From: Rhea pennata
Taxonomy: Eukaryota; Chordata; Aves; Rheiformes; Rheidae
Reading direction: 5' to 3'
Assembly: GCF_028389875.1 (NCBI RefSeq)
Contig: NC_084663.1
Span: 13,840,666-13,904,665 of the forward strand
DNA: 64,000 nt
The position numbers were made by a program, and so were the translations under genes. Shown piece after piece: positions 1 to 41,630 of this stretch. Below the pieces are notes generated by a model. It was given only the letters and a program-made list of their open reading frames with translations. It had not been told where the DNA came from and ran no database searches. How positions within the stretch are numbered: the stretch's first letter is position 1; every line of letters starts with the position of its first letter.

Positions 1-876
1 AATAATGTTTTCAAATTCCAGATTTAAGACACGTGAATCGAAGCACAATTAGTTAAACTGGGGGATTAGTTCCTGCATGTTGTGCCAAAGGTTGCCAAAT
101 GTTTACATGGATTCAAAAAGTTATCAGAAATATGCATGTTAACAAAATCTTTTAAGAGCTGATAATAGCAAATATCAGCCCTGCAGTGAGGGTGTGTGAA
201 TGGAGGTCACTGTGTATTTGTCACATTTGTAGCCATTTCTTGTTGGAGAAAGGATATTGGATCAAAAAACTGTTTCTCTCCTCTTTAATGACAATTATTA
301 TGTTTTGCATTTTACAATATTAAAACTTAGTGTTACGTAAATTACTGGTTCCAGGTTTTGTACACCTCCTTTAGTAGTTCCAGTAGCTTTTCAATATACA
401 GAAGAGGGAGGTGTATGATTTATGGGACGGCTGCTGAAACCAGCTTGATTTGATTGCCACGCTCCATTCACGCTGGGCATTTTTGAAAGAGAAGAAAGTG
501 TTGGAAATTATTTTGCTTGTAATTCATATTTTTTAAGCATCAAGAAACAGAAAGTTAAAAAAGTAAAGTTTTGACTTCCTCTTCAATTCCTTTTCTGTAG
601 TCACAGATTGATAAGCTGTTTTGAGCAAAGTAAAATTTAAGTGGCTTGCTTGCTCTGAGCTCTGGGCAGTACATACCTTTGATCCGAAAGGAGTAGTTGG
701 AGACCCTGTTTTGTTTTTCTTTAATGTCTATCTGATACTTTGGGGGTTTACTTTGATTTAGTGAAAAGACATAAAATAATCTCTTTAAAATGTTTATTTT
801 CCTCTTTAGAGGCAAATTTGGTACTGCTGTTTCTATTTTTGAAATTGGACACTAAGTCTTTTCTGTCTTGTTTCAG
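1..876 (+). other. PSMC2: PSMC2 intron (upstream part)
   Basis: This is AT-rich intronic sequence ending in a pyrimidine tract and the acceptor AG at 875-876. I looked for the N-terminal exon of PSMC2 (residues 1-23) and did not find it, so that exon lies left of the window. Nothing else is recognised. Confidence 0.8.
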
Positions 877-7495
<6,619 letters not shown>

Positions 7496-7615
7496 AACCT
7501 TGGAAGGTTTTTCCTATTTCTGTTGTTACACTTTCTGTGAAACAAAAAGTCCACGTGTAGTAATTCATACCTGGTTTGTGGAAACTAGAAATAAATGGAA
7601 TATTCCAAACAACAG
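7496..7615 (+). terminator. PSMC2: PSMC2 3' UTR with poly(A) signal
   Basis: The stop codon TAA ends at 7495. A canonical AATAAA lies at 7590-7595, so cleavage is expected around 7605-7615, giving a short 3' UTR of about 110-120 nt. Another AATAAA at 8239-8244 could serve a longer isoform. The exact end is inferred from the signal and was not observed. Confidence 0.75.
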
Positions 7616-10004
7616 GTGGGAGTTCATTATGAATGTGTTCTACACTAGTGGAGTGTTGCTACTCAAAAAAAAAAAAAAAATCTCAGTGAAAGGCCAATGC
7701 CACAACCAGTGAGATATTTTTAAACCAGATATCTGAGCACCATTGTTAACTGTGAAGTTTAGATTCCCATATACATCCCCAAAATTACCATGTATGCAGG
7801 GGAAGCACTGAAAAATCCCTGTGAGGACAGTGATTCTGGTGTGCTCAGAAATGCTTGCTAGATACTGAGCAGTGAGGTACAGGTGTAGCCTGAAAGAATT
7901 GTTAGAAACTGCACAGAAGAACTGAGGAGGAGACACTGATACCTCAGCGCAGGTGCTTAGTGGTCAGCCCAGCTTTTGTTGGGGTTCTTCTGTTTTTTAT
8001 GAAGTTGGTCAAGAGGGAGCAAAAAGTGCATGTGATTTCATAGCTCTGAGGAATGAAGGATTCCTTCCTCCCATTCCTGCTGTAAAAAAATTTGAAGTTT
8101 GACATCAGTCTTAAATCCAGTAGTAAGCACTTTACTGTATCACATGGCTTGTCTAAGGTGCTGCTATGCACAGAGTATGATCCTGATAGTACCCTGATCA
8201 TGGCTGGGCAAATAGCTGACAACATTAAAAGGCTGATAAATAAAAATGACATCTATGGTCATCTAGGCGTGTTTCAACAGCCTTTCATTTTGTCTTCAAG
8301 CGTTGCATCTAGCACTGTGGAAAAAAATGGATCTTTTAGCAGGTTACAACACAACTGATAACAGTTTATCAGGCTCAGATTGTCAGATATAACTTTTTTT
8401 TTTTTTTTTTTTTTAATGGGGAAGTGTGTATTATAGGGAAAGAGTTTGTGCTATACTCGACTCTAAGGTTTTTGGCTCTAAGGTGACAGTATCTTGATAA
8501 GCAAACTTGGGTAGTCTGGTGGTTTTGTCTATACCTGCTTGAAAAAACTCATCTCAACAGTTACATGTTATTTTGGAAAGAGCGTTTTGGAGAGGGGTGC
8601 AAGTTCGGGAGCAGGATGGAATGTTTTCATTTTGAGTCTGAGAGGGAAGAGAGTCAGAAAGAAACACTTGATTGAATATCTCTGTCCATTTCAAGAGCTG
8701 CACTTGGTAAATACGGTGTACTTTTTACTTAAGAAGGGGAAATGATGTATGAAAAAAGAGATGGGAACTTCCAGTGGATCCTGACGTATCACATAAAAAG
8801 GGAAAGGCGGGAAGGACTGCTATCCTGCGTATTAAGTGGTCTCTATATCGAACAAAAGCAAGGTCAGTCAGGGCCATCTGCTGGAGACAGGGCTTCAGCA
8901 GCGAGCGTGCAGAGGCACAGGGTAAGTATCTATGACTGCCCCAGGCAAGGGCTTTCAGCACCCCCTCTTCCCGCCCCCCATTTCAGCAGCTCCCCAGGAA
9001 GTGCAGATGTTGCTACTGAAATGCAAAAAGGAGCATTAATTGCATCCTTGTGGTGGCTGGCAGAGGAGAGGGATTCACAAAGGTAGGGGAACCAGGAGCA
9101 ACAGGAACCTGAGCCACAGGAGAGCAAACTGAAGCGCAGTTACCCATCAGCATAGTCCATAGCAGTGTTTAACTAGAGCTGCTGTTACGAAGAACACAAG
9201 GAGAAGGATGCTAACACCAACACACGGCCCAGTTCCTCAGTTCTAAACTATGGGCCGTGTAGGCCTAAACTTGTAAAGAAGAAAACACTCTCCTATTGCA
9301 TCTTTATCATGTTTGTTCCCTCCCCAAATCTTTTTCTGTGATTCCAGAAGCATACAGGAAATCTTCTCCAGTAGGGGACTGAGCTTTGGTTCAGCCGTTA
9401 GCCATGCCAGATCTCATCCAGAGACCCAGCTGTAGTGTTGTTTTAGCCCAGGTGCACACAGGCACACGCTTGTTCAGTTGGCGTTACATACACAAAGAGC
9501 CAGAAATTACAGCAGACTAGTTCTAAGGAAAAGCGTTAGTTACCTCAAGGGCTCCAGCTTGCTTAAGCACAATGCTAAGGCCATACTACGTCTACAGCTT
9601 ACCCAGAAGTCACAGTTACAGAGCCAAAGGTGCACAATTAGCAGGAGGAGAGGAAGGAAAATGCACACCCCCCCTCTCCCCCCCCCCCCCCCCCCGCTAG
9701 TTACCTAATGAAGATCAGTCTTAGGGCAGTGCAGGCAGCTGAAGACACTGTTACAATGAGGGGGTATATGAGACTACCTACGAGGTGTTTTGTCACCTAT
9801 GTCTTAGAGAAGGTTTTGTGTTTTAAGTGAGGCTGTTTTAGGTTGCCTTCTCAGGAGCACATATTTATTTATTTATTTATTTGCATGCCTGATTTGATGT
9901 CTGGAAGGTTGCACAGAGGTAGCCCCTTAAGAGCAGACACTTGCATCTCGGGACTTCAGCTGGTCCCACGTACAAGGTCTTGCCAAGACAAAGCGCAGAA
10001 TATG
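7616..10004. other. Intergenic gap between convergent PSMC2 and SLC26A5
   Basis: About 2.4 kb separates the two tail-to-tail genes. I see no gene. The stretch holds an A run (about 7666-7680), a T run (about 8394-8414), a C-rich tract with 18 consecutive C at 9678-9695, and a (TTTA)n run at 9862-9882. Short open frames here have no recognisable family and no splice or promoter context. Confidence 0.7.
9862..9882 (-). repeat. (TTTA)n run, overlapping AATAAA hexamers on minus strand
   Basis: Five TTTA-type units read as overlapping AATAAA hexamers on the minus strand, about 140 nt beyond the main SLC26A5 poly(A) signal. They could act as a back-up poly(A) region for SLC26A5 or simply be a microsatellite. 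Confidence 0.5.
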
Positions 10005-11784
10005 GACAAGTCCTGATAAACACTTTATTTTAGAAGTTGACACAGTTTTGATGTGAACTGAAGAGACTATATAGTTAAAAACAAGCTGCAACAAGCTGAA
10101 AGTAGAAAAATATACTGTATGTAGATACAAAGGCTTGTTAAACTAGTTAACATTATAAAATGTACCAAAAGTTGCTTAAATAAACACAGACAATGTATTC
10201 ATATAATGTAACTGCATTCAATCCATCCTTTGAACTCCAGCTAAGTGGTAACTTCTGATGCAGAATGCTTCCTATCCCTACTGGCAGGGGAGACTGAGGA
10301 AAGAAAACTTCTTCTCCTACTGCCCCCAGGTTTTGGGAAACATTGTGTGCCTGAAGCAAGCCCTGACTGCAACAGAATCGGAAGCAAAACCCAAGTATTA
10401 AGTTTGCATTCAGAGAAGAGGAAGTCGTTTGAATTCCCTTGTGCACAGGCCCTTTGATTTGAGAGCACAGAGTGACATGTCACTGACACACCACTTCCCC
10501 TGTGCTGTTGAAATAACCACACAGAAACACTTTCATGTTCCTACCTGCTCAGTTTCCTAATGACTTGCTAGGCAAAGACAGCAGTTGCAGATTTATTTCC
10601 TGTTTGAATTACTCTTCTGTTTCGGTTCTCACACTGGAAGTCAAGCAGTACCATAGCAGCTGCTTGTAAAGACAAAAACAAACTAAGGTTTCATTAAAAA
10701 AAAAAAAAAAAAGGCACTTTACATTTTTGAGTTCTACTGAAATCTATTTCACAAAGCACTTGAAAGCTGAGGCCGGAACAGTAGTGGTAGGAAGACAGCT
10801 CAGGCAATGGAAAAATACTATTTAAAAATATTTTTGGCCTATTGAGACTTCAGACTTTGCCTACCTGCTTATTCCAACTTAAAAAACTGCATATAGGGCA
10901 TCATTTCTTAATTTATTAGACCCGATTCCTGCCTTAAACCAGTTTAAACCTTGAAGTCAAATTAATTCTAGCTTCAAATCAATTATATTATTTTCTAGAA
11001 AGTATAAGTAGATTTTGGCAGTGAAAGTACAATGTTGATAATGTAATAACTATAACAAACTACTGGATCCTAATTTGAAATTCACTTGGAATGCAAATTT
11101 TCAGGTAACGAGTAGATTAGTATTTTGAAAAACGTTAGAAACTTCAAAAAAAAAAAAAAAAAGTGTACCATTCAGGATTAAAAACAATAGCAGCTAATGC
11201 CACCAGTTTGAATTCATTAATTCAGCTGATATATTATTCTAACCTTTATATAAATCTGTTGTATGCAAATGTTGACATCAGGCTTTCAATATGATTTAAG
11301 AAAATTCTTTCAAGACACTGGTACAGTGCATTGCAATTGCAGAACAGTTATTTCCTGCAAGATCCCACTTTGTAGTGAGTTAAAGTGCCCATTTTCTCAA
11401 CAGGAATAGGAATGTCACCTTGTCTATTCTCTACTTTGTGTTTCACTATTTTACCTGCAGCTAGTTAAGTGCAATCAGCTCAATGCAGTTATTCCCTCTG
11501 CCACAGACTGATTTGGACTGTAGCAGAACATACCACATCATCTTCAGTCTCACATAATTTTATGCTTGTTATGTTGCAAGGCTATACCCTGATTCAGCAA
11601 GGAAAAAAACTGAAGAGCATAAAGGCTTCCAACTCCTTGTCCACTATTCCTACTGTAAATAAGCCCCCAGCCTTAACCCACAGATGCAAATAGCCTTAGG
11701 CTCTCCTTAAACTGTGCAAAATTAAATATTGAAAGAGTCTCTATCAGCATAAATTATGACTTCCATTCTGCCAGATGCCACTCT
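10005..11784 (-). terminator. SLC26A5: SLC26A5 3' UTR and poly(A) signal
   Basis: From the TGA at 11785-11787 the minus strand runs about 1.76 kb to an AATAAA whose plus-strand form TTTATT is at 10024-10029. Cleavage is predicted near 10005. A runs at about 10696-10712 and 11145-11162 become U runs in the mRNA. The extent is inferred from the first good signal; earlier internal sites are possible. Confidence 0.65.
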
Positions 11785-33558
<21,774 letters not shown>

Positions 33559-35959
33559 AGTTGATCTCAGTGAGCAGGAACAAAGAAGGAAAAGTTCTAT
33601 GATCTCCTTTGAAAAACCTGGTTGCATACAAAAGGTTTGATTATTGAATGATAGTTTTCGAACCTCCAGTTTGGCATTTCCTTTTAAAGAGCATATTTTG
33701 ACAAACTGGATACAAGTATTGTGAATGCAATTTAAATGCACTGACTAGACAGCCTGTGTAACAGCAGTAAGTAAATAAGTCACACTCAAGATCTTTATTA
33801 CGCAGGAGCCATTATTTTTATGCCTCTCTTATGTAAAGAAAGCTTTTGCTTCAATTGCTCTGTAAGTAATTACAGAAACACAAAATTGGAGGGTTATATT
33901 AATGATTATTTGCTGTCTCCCTCCTCAGTTTTTAAAACAAATTTCAGTATCTAAGGGAGATTACTTTATTGCTGAGTTACTTCCTGCTTACTTAAAACTG
34001 TCACATCCATCTCCAAAAGAGAGAACTCCTATTTTAACACTGAAAAAGCCACTTGTTCTTTCAGAAAGCCAGTTGCTTCCTACAAATGTCCACCTGCCTT
34101 CTCCTTGTGTTTCAGGAGGTTCTTTCACCAGACAGCAAGTGTCTTGAGGAGACAAACACCCTTACTTTCAAAGATTTATTCTACTAATGCTTGCACCATT
34201 TATTGCTATTCTCAGTCCTGAACCCACTAAAACGGGAGTCAGAAGATGCACAAAAAAGCCAGAGAAGTAGCAAGCCAGAAAGTATGTAAACATCCATTCA
34301 TCTGATTCATCGCCATGAACATCTGACAGTCTTCAGGAGACACTCTGTTAATTCCTTGCTCTGTGTTGGCTACTTCTAGAAATATGGGGCAAGAAATGTA
34401 GCTCTGAGTAAAATGATAGGACTACTATATTACTAAGTAGAGATGCTGGCTAATACTACATCTGATTATAAGACAGTCAGCATAAAGTGATAAGGTGAAG
34501 CCTAACAAAAAGCAAACTTTGTAGCACTCTGGAAGGTCTGTCTGTCTGTCTGTCTCTCTCAACAAGCTTGGAATTAAATGATAAGGAGAAAATACATATA
34601 TTTTAAACTGAATCTTACCACAGTTATTCTAACCTAGATCAAGTTACAGCTTGATCTATTGAAGTTATGGGAAATAGAGCCATAATTTTGAACCAGGCTC
34701 TTGAGCTCAAGTCCAGCAAGGCACTTAAGCATATGTTTGCCTTTAACCACGACAGCTGACCCAGAGGTGCTCAGTTTTTAGCTGTACATCAGTACTTTCC
34801 TAGAAAAGGGTAACTGCACAGAAATTAAACAAACTATCAGCTAAATGCTCAAGTAAAGCTTCCTGTGATTGGTTCAGAGGTCTGACTCAGCAAATACAAC
34901 CTGCCCGGTATCAAAGTATTACCGCGTAACCCTTCAGTGTGGAAAAGGTGCTGGAATTTTCCACCCAGGGCTTACTGTTCTTTCCCTTTTATGAGAGATA
35001 CGGCCTAGCATCTCTTCGGTTATCATTTTCTGACTATCTAGGCAAAATTTGGCTTACAAATTATGATATTTTTAACCAAATTATGTCTTTTCTTTATATC
35101 ATATTCAAATTTACCACAGTTTTATCCCAAGAAACAAGGTCTCTACCAGGTCAAGAGTACTATCAGAGCTGTTACCTAGTTACATTACTTTTGTGCTCCT
35201 GAAACACATTTTCAGCTTCTTTTGCATTTTTCGATGGCTTCAGCTCACTGGGAAACCTGAATGATACTTGTGACACTATTGTTTAGCAAATAGTATCTCT
35301 TAGCATCACTATATTACACAGCTTTTTTTTCGACCTGCAGGTTTTGATTCAGTCAGCATTAGAGTAGGGTCATTCTAACAGCAGTTCCCATCTGACTAGC
35401 CCTCTGTTCTTTTCTCAACTCTGTATCACATAGATCTTATTTCGTATTTAGAGCAATGCCTTCCATATATCTGTATGTTTGATTTTTTATATCAGTGACT
35501 AGATAACTGCAAATACTCCTTCCTATTTTCTCTTACAGACAACGAGCTACTCCTGAATGCTAGTGTATTAACTCCTGGCCAGTGAGACCGAAGAGATAAA
35601 CAGTAGACAAGTTTATCTTATAAGAACTATGAGCATGATTTAATGCCTACAGAAACCCTCTGTGGTTACACTATGAGTTTACACCAACATAACTGTTTAT
35701 CTCAGTCTATTTAAACAGCAGAGATCATAGCATACATGTAGCTTCACAGAAAGAAACAAATTCAAAGTGATATTTTTAATCTAAAGGAGAAAGACAGAAC
35801 CTCTATCAGTGGCAGAGCTGAAGCTAAGCGAATGAGAAGAATTCTTGCTCATTTAGAAACAATGAGAGAGATTATCCAGCTAAACAGTCTGCTAAGGTGA
35901 GAGATAGCTTCAAATCAAGACATGCTTCTGCTGGATCATGTTTTGCCTCAATACTCCTG

Positions 35960-38900
35960 TATTAAGCCAAGTCTTGAGTGCTGCAAGGCAGAGCAGGTCA
36001 AAACGAAGGATCTAATGGGAGCCCAGGCAGCTTTCTCCTTGACTCTACCATGCAGGGGAAGGGCTTGAACGGGAGTAGCTGGATCCAGCAGGTCAACAAA
36101 TGGTTCTATGGCTGGCATCAACAATAGCGATTTGGCTTTTAAGACCATGGGATCGACTTTGAGGAATGAGCACTACTTGGAAGAGATTGGATTCACTTGA
36201 TCAAGTGGGGCAAAAGCATCTTTTCCAATGGGCTGGCCAACCTGGTAAGGAGGGCTTTGTGTCATATTCAAAATCATCTAAGAAATGATGGGGAGGAGGG
36301 ATGGTGACCAACAATCAAATGAGGAATGATGGACTGGGTTGGCAAGTAAAAGCTGCAGAGTCATGTGAATAAGAGAGACCACATGCTAAAAAATACAGGG
36401 CTGAAGAGCCTCCTCAAGTGTATGCACATAAATGAGCGCTTAAATGACAGTATCATAGGGAAAGCACTCATACCTTTTCTGACAAGTAAGCACAACTGGG
36501 TGTCTCTCTGAAGTGCCTGCACATTGATGCACACAGTGTGGGGAACAAACAGGAAGAACTAGAGGTCTGCATGCAGAGCTACGATCTCACTGGAATCACA
36601 GAGACATAGTGGGACAGCTCACACAACCAGAGTGCTGCAATGGATGGATGCAGGCTCTCTAGGAAGGACAGGTCAGGAAGGCGAAGAGGCCCTTTGTGAG
36701 GGCAACAGGAATGCATGGAGTTCCACCTAGGGATGGGTGAAGGGCCAACTAAGAGCTTGTGTGTTAGGATTAGAGGGGAGACCAGTGTTGCCAGAGGGCA
36801 ACATTGTGATGGGTGCCTTCTATAGGCTACTTGATCAGGAAGTAGTATATAAAGCCTTCAGACAATAGTAAGAAGCCTCACATTCACAAGTCTTAGTCTT
36901 CATGGGTGACTGTATGCACCCTGGTCCACTAGATACTGGAGGGGCAACACAGCATGGCATAGGCATTCCAAACATCTCTGGAGTACACTAATGATAGCTT
37001 CCTGACACCAGTGGTGGAGAAGCCAATGAGATGAGATGCTCTGCTGGACATTATAGTCGCAGAAAAGGAAGAATTGGTCAGGGGTATGAAGGTTAGGGGC
37101 AGCTTTGGCTGCACTAACAATGAGATGGTGGAGTCAGGATCCTGAGAGGACAGAACACCACAAGTAGCAGGATAATAGCCCTAAACTTCATAAGATCAGA
37201 CTTTGGCCTGTTTTGAGACCTGCTTAGCAGAAGCCCATTAGACATGGTCCTGAAGAGAAGATGAGTTCAGGAGAATTGTTTGATTTAAAGGATCACCTAC
37301 TCCAAGCTCGAAAATGATTCATCCTGATGAGCAGAAAGTCAAACAAGAGTGGCAGGAAGTCTGCATGGATGAATAGAGAGCTCCTGACACATACAAGAAG
37401 TGGAAACAAGGACCTGGAAAGAACACAGAGACACAGTTCAAGTGTACAGGAACAAGGCCATGAAAGCCAAAGTCCATCTGGAATTGAATCTAGTGAGTGA
37501 AATGAAGAACAACAAGAAGGACTTCTACAGGTGTATGAGCAGCAAAAGACTACAGAAAACATGGGACCTCTGCTGAACGGGGCAGGGGGCCTGATGACAA
37601 AGTATATGGAAGGTATCCAATGCTTTATTTGATTCAGTCTTTACAGGCAAGACAGGCTTTCAGCAATCCTATGTCCCTGAGACCAGTGGGGAAGCCTGGA
37701 GCAAGAAAGACTTGCCCTCGGTGGAGAAGGATCAGGTTAGGGAACATTTAAACAAACTGGATGTACACTAGTCCATGGGCCCTGACAGGATGCACCCACA
37801 AGTGCTGTGGGAGCTAACCAAGGCCACTTGCAATTATCTTTGAAAGGTCATGGTGATCAGGAGAGTTCCTGAGGACTAGAAGAAATGTCATTCCTATCTT
37901 CAACATGGGCAAGAATGAAGAGCTAGGGAACTCCAGGCTGATCAGCCTAAACTCCGCTCCTGGGAAGGTGGTGGGGCAAACAGTTCAAACATATTAAGGG
38001 CTAGAAGGTGACTAGCAGTAGTCAATATGGATTTCTGGAGAAATTATGCCTGATCGACTTGATAGCCTCCCACAATGAGATGACTGGCTTGGTAGATGAA
38101 GGAAGAGACGTGGATACTCTTTATCTCTAATTTAGCAAGACTTTTGACACTGCCTGCCATAACACCCTTATAGACAAGCTCATGAAGTGCAAGCTAGCTA
38201 AGTGGACAGTGAGGTGGTCTGAAAACAAGCTGAAATGTCAGGCTTAAAGGGTTGTGATTAGCAGCTCAAAGTCCAGCTAGAGGCCAGTCACAGGTAGTGC
38301 GACCAAGGCTTGATATTGAGGCCAATGCTATTTAACATCTTCATTAACACCTAGATGATGGGACAGAGTGCACTCTCAGCAAGTTTGCATACGATACAAA
38401 ACTAAAAGGAGTGGTTAATGCATCAGATGGCTGTGCTGCTGTTCAAAGGGACCTTGACAGGCTGGTGAAATGTGCAGAGAGGAACCTCATGGAGTTCAAC
38501 ATGTGGAAATACGAAGTCTGGCATTTGGAGAGGAATTATCCCATGCACCACTAGAGACTGGGGACAGACTGGCCAGAAAGCAGCTTTGCAGAGAAGGACC
38601 TGGGAGTCCAGGTGGACAATTTGAATATAGGCCAGTAATGTGACCTTGTGGCAAAGCAGGCCAACAGCATCTTGGGCTGCATTAGGCAGAATGTTGCCAG
38701 CAGGACAAAGGAGGCGATCCTTCCCCTCTATTCAGCATTGGTGAGGCCACATCTAGAATATTGGGTCTAGTTCTGGGCTCCCTAGTACAAGGAAAATATT
38801 GTCATTTTGTAGCAATTCCAGGGAAAGGCTAAAAAGATGATTAATGGACTGAAGCAGTTCTCATACAAAGAAAGGCTAGGAGAACTGGGACTATTCAGCC

Positions 38901-39080
38901 TGGAGAAGAGAAGGCTGAGAGGGGATCTTTTCAACAGGTATAAATGGATGGATGGGAGGAGGTTAAAAAAAAAAAAAAAAAAAAGAGGGATTCAGATTCT
39001 TCTCATTGGCACCTAGTGACAGGACAGGCAGCAATGGGCACAAACTCAAATGCAAGTAATTCCAAACATGCATCTGAGAG
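35960..39080 (+). mobile_element. Decayed, near full-length CR1 LINE lacking its 3' terminus
   Basis: CR1 is the dominant non-LTR retrotransposon of birds. Fragments of its second ORF are readable between many stops and frameshifts. Around 36560-36690 the endonuclease region reads like DLTGITETWWDSS. Around 37780-38460 the reverse transcriptase has remnants of RMHPQVLWELTKA, LFNIFIN and TLSKFA. Near 38890 it shows LFSLEKRR-like text. The usual region after the conserved 'caccTagtgacaggac' block (about 39010) stops near 39080, so the C-terminal end and the terminal short repeats are missing. An A20 run at 38965-38984 interrupts the copy. It lies antisense to SLC26A5 in its 5' intron. Both boundaries are approximate. 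It is clearly dead. Confidence 0.85.
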
Positions 39081-39658
39081 AGATTCTGAATCTACCAAAC
39101 GACTGCAGTTGGATGTATCATTTGCTGGATTCTATGCCGTGCTACTAAGTCCATTTTAACAGCCCCCCAAAAATCACATACTCTGACGATCATTTTCAAC
39201 ACTAAGCAACGGATGATACAATGAAGTTGAAAGTCTAATATCACCCACCTCTTTTGCAAAAGTGAACACAGAACAAGGACAGAGAAGCTTGAGTTTACAA
39301 CAGACAATATATGCCTTCACAGAGCATCAGATTAGCAGCATTTTGTGATGTTTGGTAGTGTCTCCAATTGTTTTCTGACAAATCATTATACTGCTACTTA
39401 GCAAAGATATTCTGCAAAGATGTCCAAGGCTTAGAAATTCAGCCCTGTCCATCACTCCCAATATGCTTAAGGAAGAGCAAAAGCAGCCTTTTTCATGTCT
39501 GTTTTCATTTCCATGAGAATTATTACCTCTGAAAACTCCCAGACCTGCCCAAAGCAAGAGAGAGGTGATTGTTGGGCATTTGTGGGTCTGAACTAACAGT
39601 GGAATACTGCTCTTGGACAACTTTTGAACTTAGCAGCAAGGATTAAAATGCCATTAAC

Positions 39659-39735
39659 TTTATCAGCCAGATAAGAGTTGAGCTGAACTAGTTAAAAGCT
39701 GTATGCAAGTGTTGGTTCTTTATCTGACTGATAAA
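39659..39735. repeat. Inverted repeat with 16-bp arms and 45-nt spacer
   Basis: TTTATCAGCCAGATAA (39659-39674) pairs with TTATCTGACTGATAAA (39720-39735) at 15 of 16 positions. It is intronic to SLC26A5 and its function is unknown. Confidence 0.6.
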
Positions 39736-41584
39736 AGCCTGTTCTTAAGTCTTTACTGCTGTTATCAAATCGGAGGTGCTAAAAAGAAAAAAGAAAAAAA
39801 AAAAGAGAGAAGAAATATTACTTTACAACACCATCAGTAATAATTAAGTACTTTCTCTTCCCAATCTTAGACAATAAAGCAGGATTGTCAAGCCAATAAT
39901 TCTTGTAGCTCACAATGATTTGGTCTGGTCTACATAAACAAAAATACAGCCATAAAATTTCTATGGACCATGACACAGACACTGTGAACATTCAAATATT
40001 GTAAGCTCTTTCTTCAGATTCAAAATATTACAGGCGATAAAAAATTATGGAGTCATGAGAAGGGTATTGTGTACTTTAGTAGGCTTATAACTACAAAATG
40101 GGGCAGTTTTGTTCCTCTGAACGGCACACCCAACCCAACTAGTAGGTAGATTCATTGACTTTCCTATCTTAGGAGAGCAGAAAACCTTTATTCTGGTGGC
40201 TAAGCAGAGCTGCTTGCTACTTTAAATACTGGAAGCTGTGGGTGAAAAGTACTCGTACCTTGTGTTATATTAGAAAAATATATTTGTGCTGGGGAAACCT
40301 ATGAACTGCAAAGTTTATGAAACATTTTGTATCTAAGTTTACAAGTAAAGGTGACTGCCATCAGCAAAGGACTGTCACTCTGTAAAATATGCTCTCTCAA
40401 AAGGATATCAGAAAGTAGAGTTACTGTAAGATCCATTCCTGGTGTCCAGACAGGCCAGACACAGAAATCAAGGAAGTTTTAAGACCAGATTCTTTCATTT
40501 ATTTCAGTTCTCTCTGGCCTTATTCCCCAGTACCATATGCCCTTCCATTTATCACCTTTGAGTGATCCTAAAACCAAGCTGGAATAGAAGGGTTGAAGTC
40601 TTTTTTTAAAGCACAAAGCAGGTGAAAATGATTGGGTGGGGTCATAAGGAATGAGATTGCTTAGTTTCCTTGGGTTGTGCTCATCTTCCCTTTTCCTTCT
40701 CTACTACTCCCACTAAATCTATAAATGAATAGTAGGTTTAGATCTATAGACCTTCATGTAAAGCTTCACAGTTCAGAAATAACTTATGAACCAAACAGGA
40801 TTTTCCTTGAGTAGGTCCTAAGTAAAGAAATTAACTCCAGGAGACATTTTTGTGAACCTCTGAGGAGGGGAAAAAACAAACAAACAAACAAACAAACACA
40901 CCTCCCCACTCCCACGACTTTGAATTCCCACTCAGCCTTTAGACAGGCAAAATTTCCATTCTAATGCACATATAAAGTGAGATTACTATACGAATTCATC
41001 TCTTATCTACCGGCAGGAGCATAATAACAATGTGTGAGGTACAGAGATACTTATCTTAGAAAACAGTAGCAAAATACAACTAAAAAAAGATCATGCAACA
41101 GATAAGGGTTATTTTATGCTTCAGGTGCTTGCAAAAAAATAAAATACTTTAGCCTCTAACCATTTACTCCATGAACTAACGAATTCATTATCTGTTATGA
41201 AATAGCAATCCTGTGTTTGTTTGCAACAAGGGAATGCTTCGGGAGCATATGATTATTGAGGTGTTTAATCTATTTCACACAAGTCAAACATCTGGAGCAC
41301 TTTGAACAGCAAAACACTGGTCTTTCCTCCTGTCAGATAGATAAGAGATGGCCTCCGTTTCCAGTATACACATTTTCACAACCATGTGAACCTATGGAAA
41401 CATGATCATTCATATACCTGCTTTTTATGGCTTTAGTGACCTTGGTTTTGAATTTGCCATTCCTATCCCTATCACAACATTTCTTTTCAACTCACAAAGC
41501 AGTAGCTAGAGATAACGCAATCAGATAAGATAACAGTATGGTACCACGGCTGATGAACCCTCAGTCATGCTCAGCTCGACTAAT

Positions 41585-41630
41585 CAGGATGTAAAGCCTT
41601 TTATGCAACCAGGATGTAAAGCCCTTTATG
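41585..41630. repeat. Two-copy tandem duplication, 21-bp unit
   Basis: CAGGATGTAAAGCC[T/C]TTTATG occurs at 41585-41605 and 41610-41630 with a single difference. It is a small local duplication inside the long SLC26A5 intron. Confidence 0.85.

Noticed and set aside
1-876. Search for the PSMC2 start-codon exon
   Set aside because: No sequence encoding the MPDYLGADQRK-type N-terminus is present; the exon lies left of the window.
33559-33741. N-terminal extension of prestin from an upstream in-frame ATG
   Set aside because: A pyrimidine tract and AG acceptor lie immediately before the known prestin start, and the extra residues have no family similarity.
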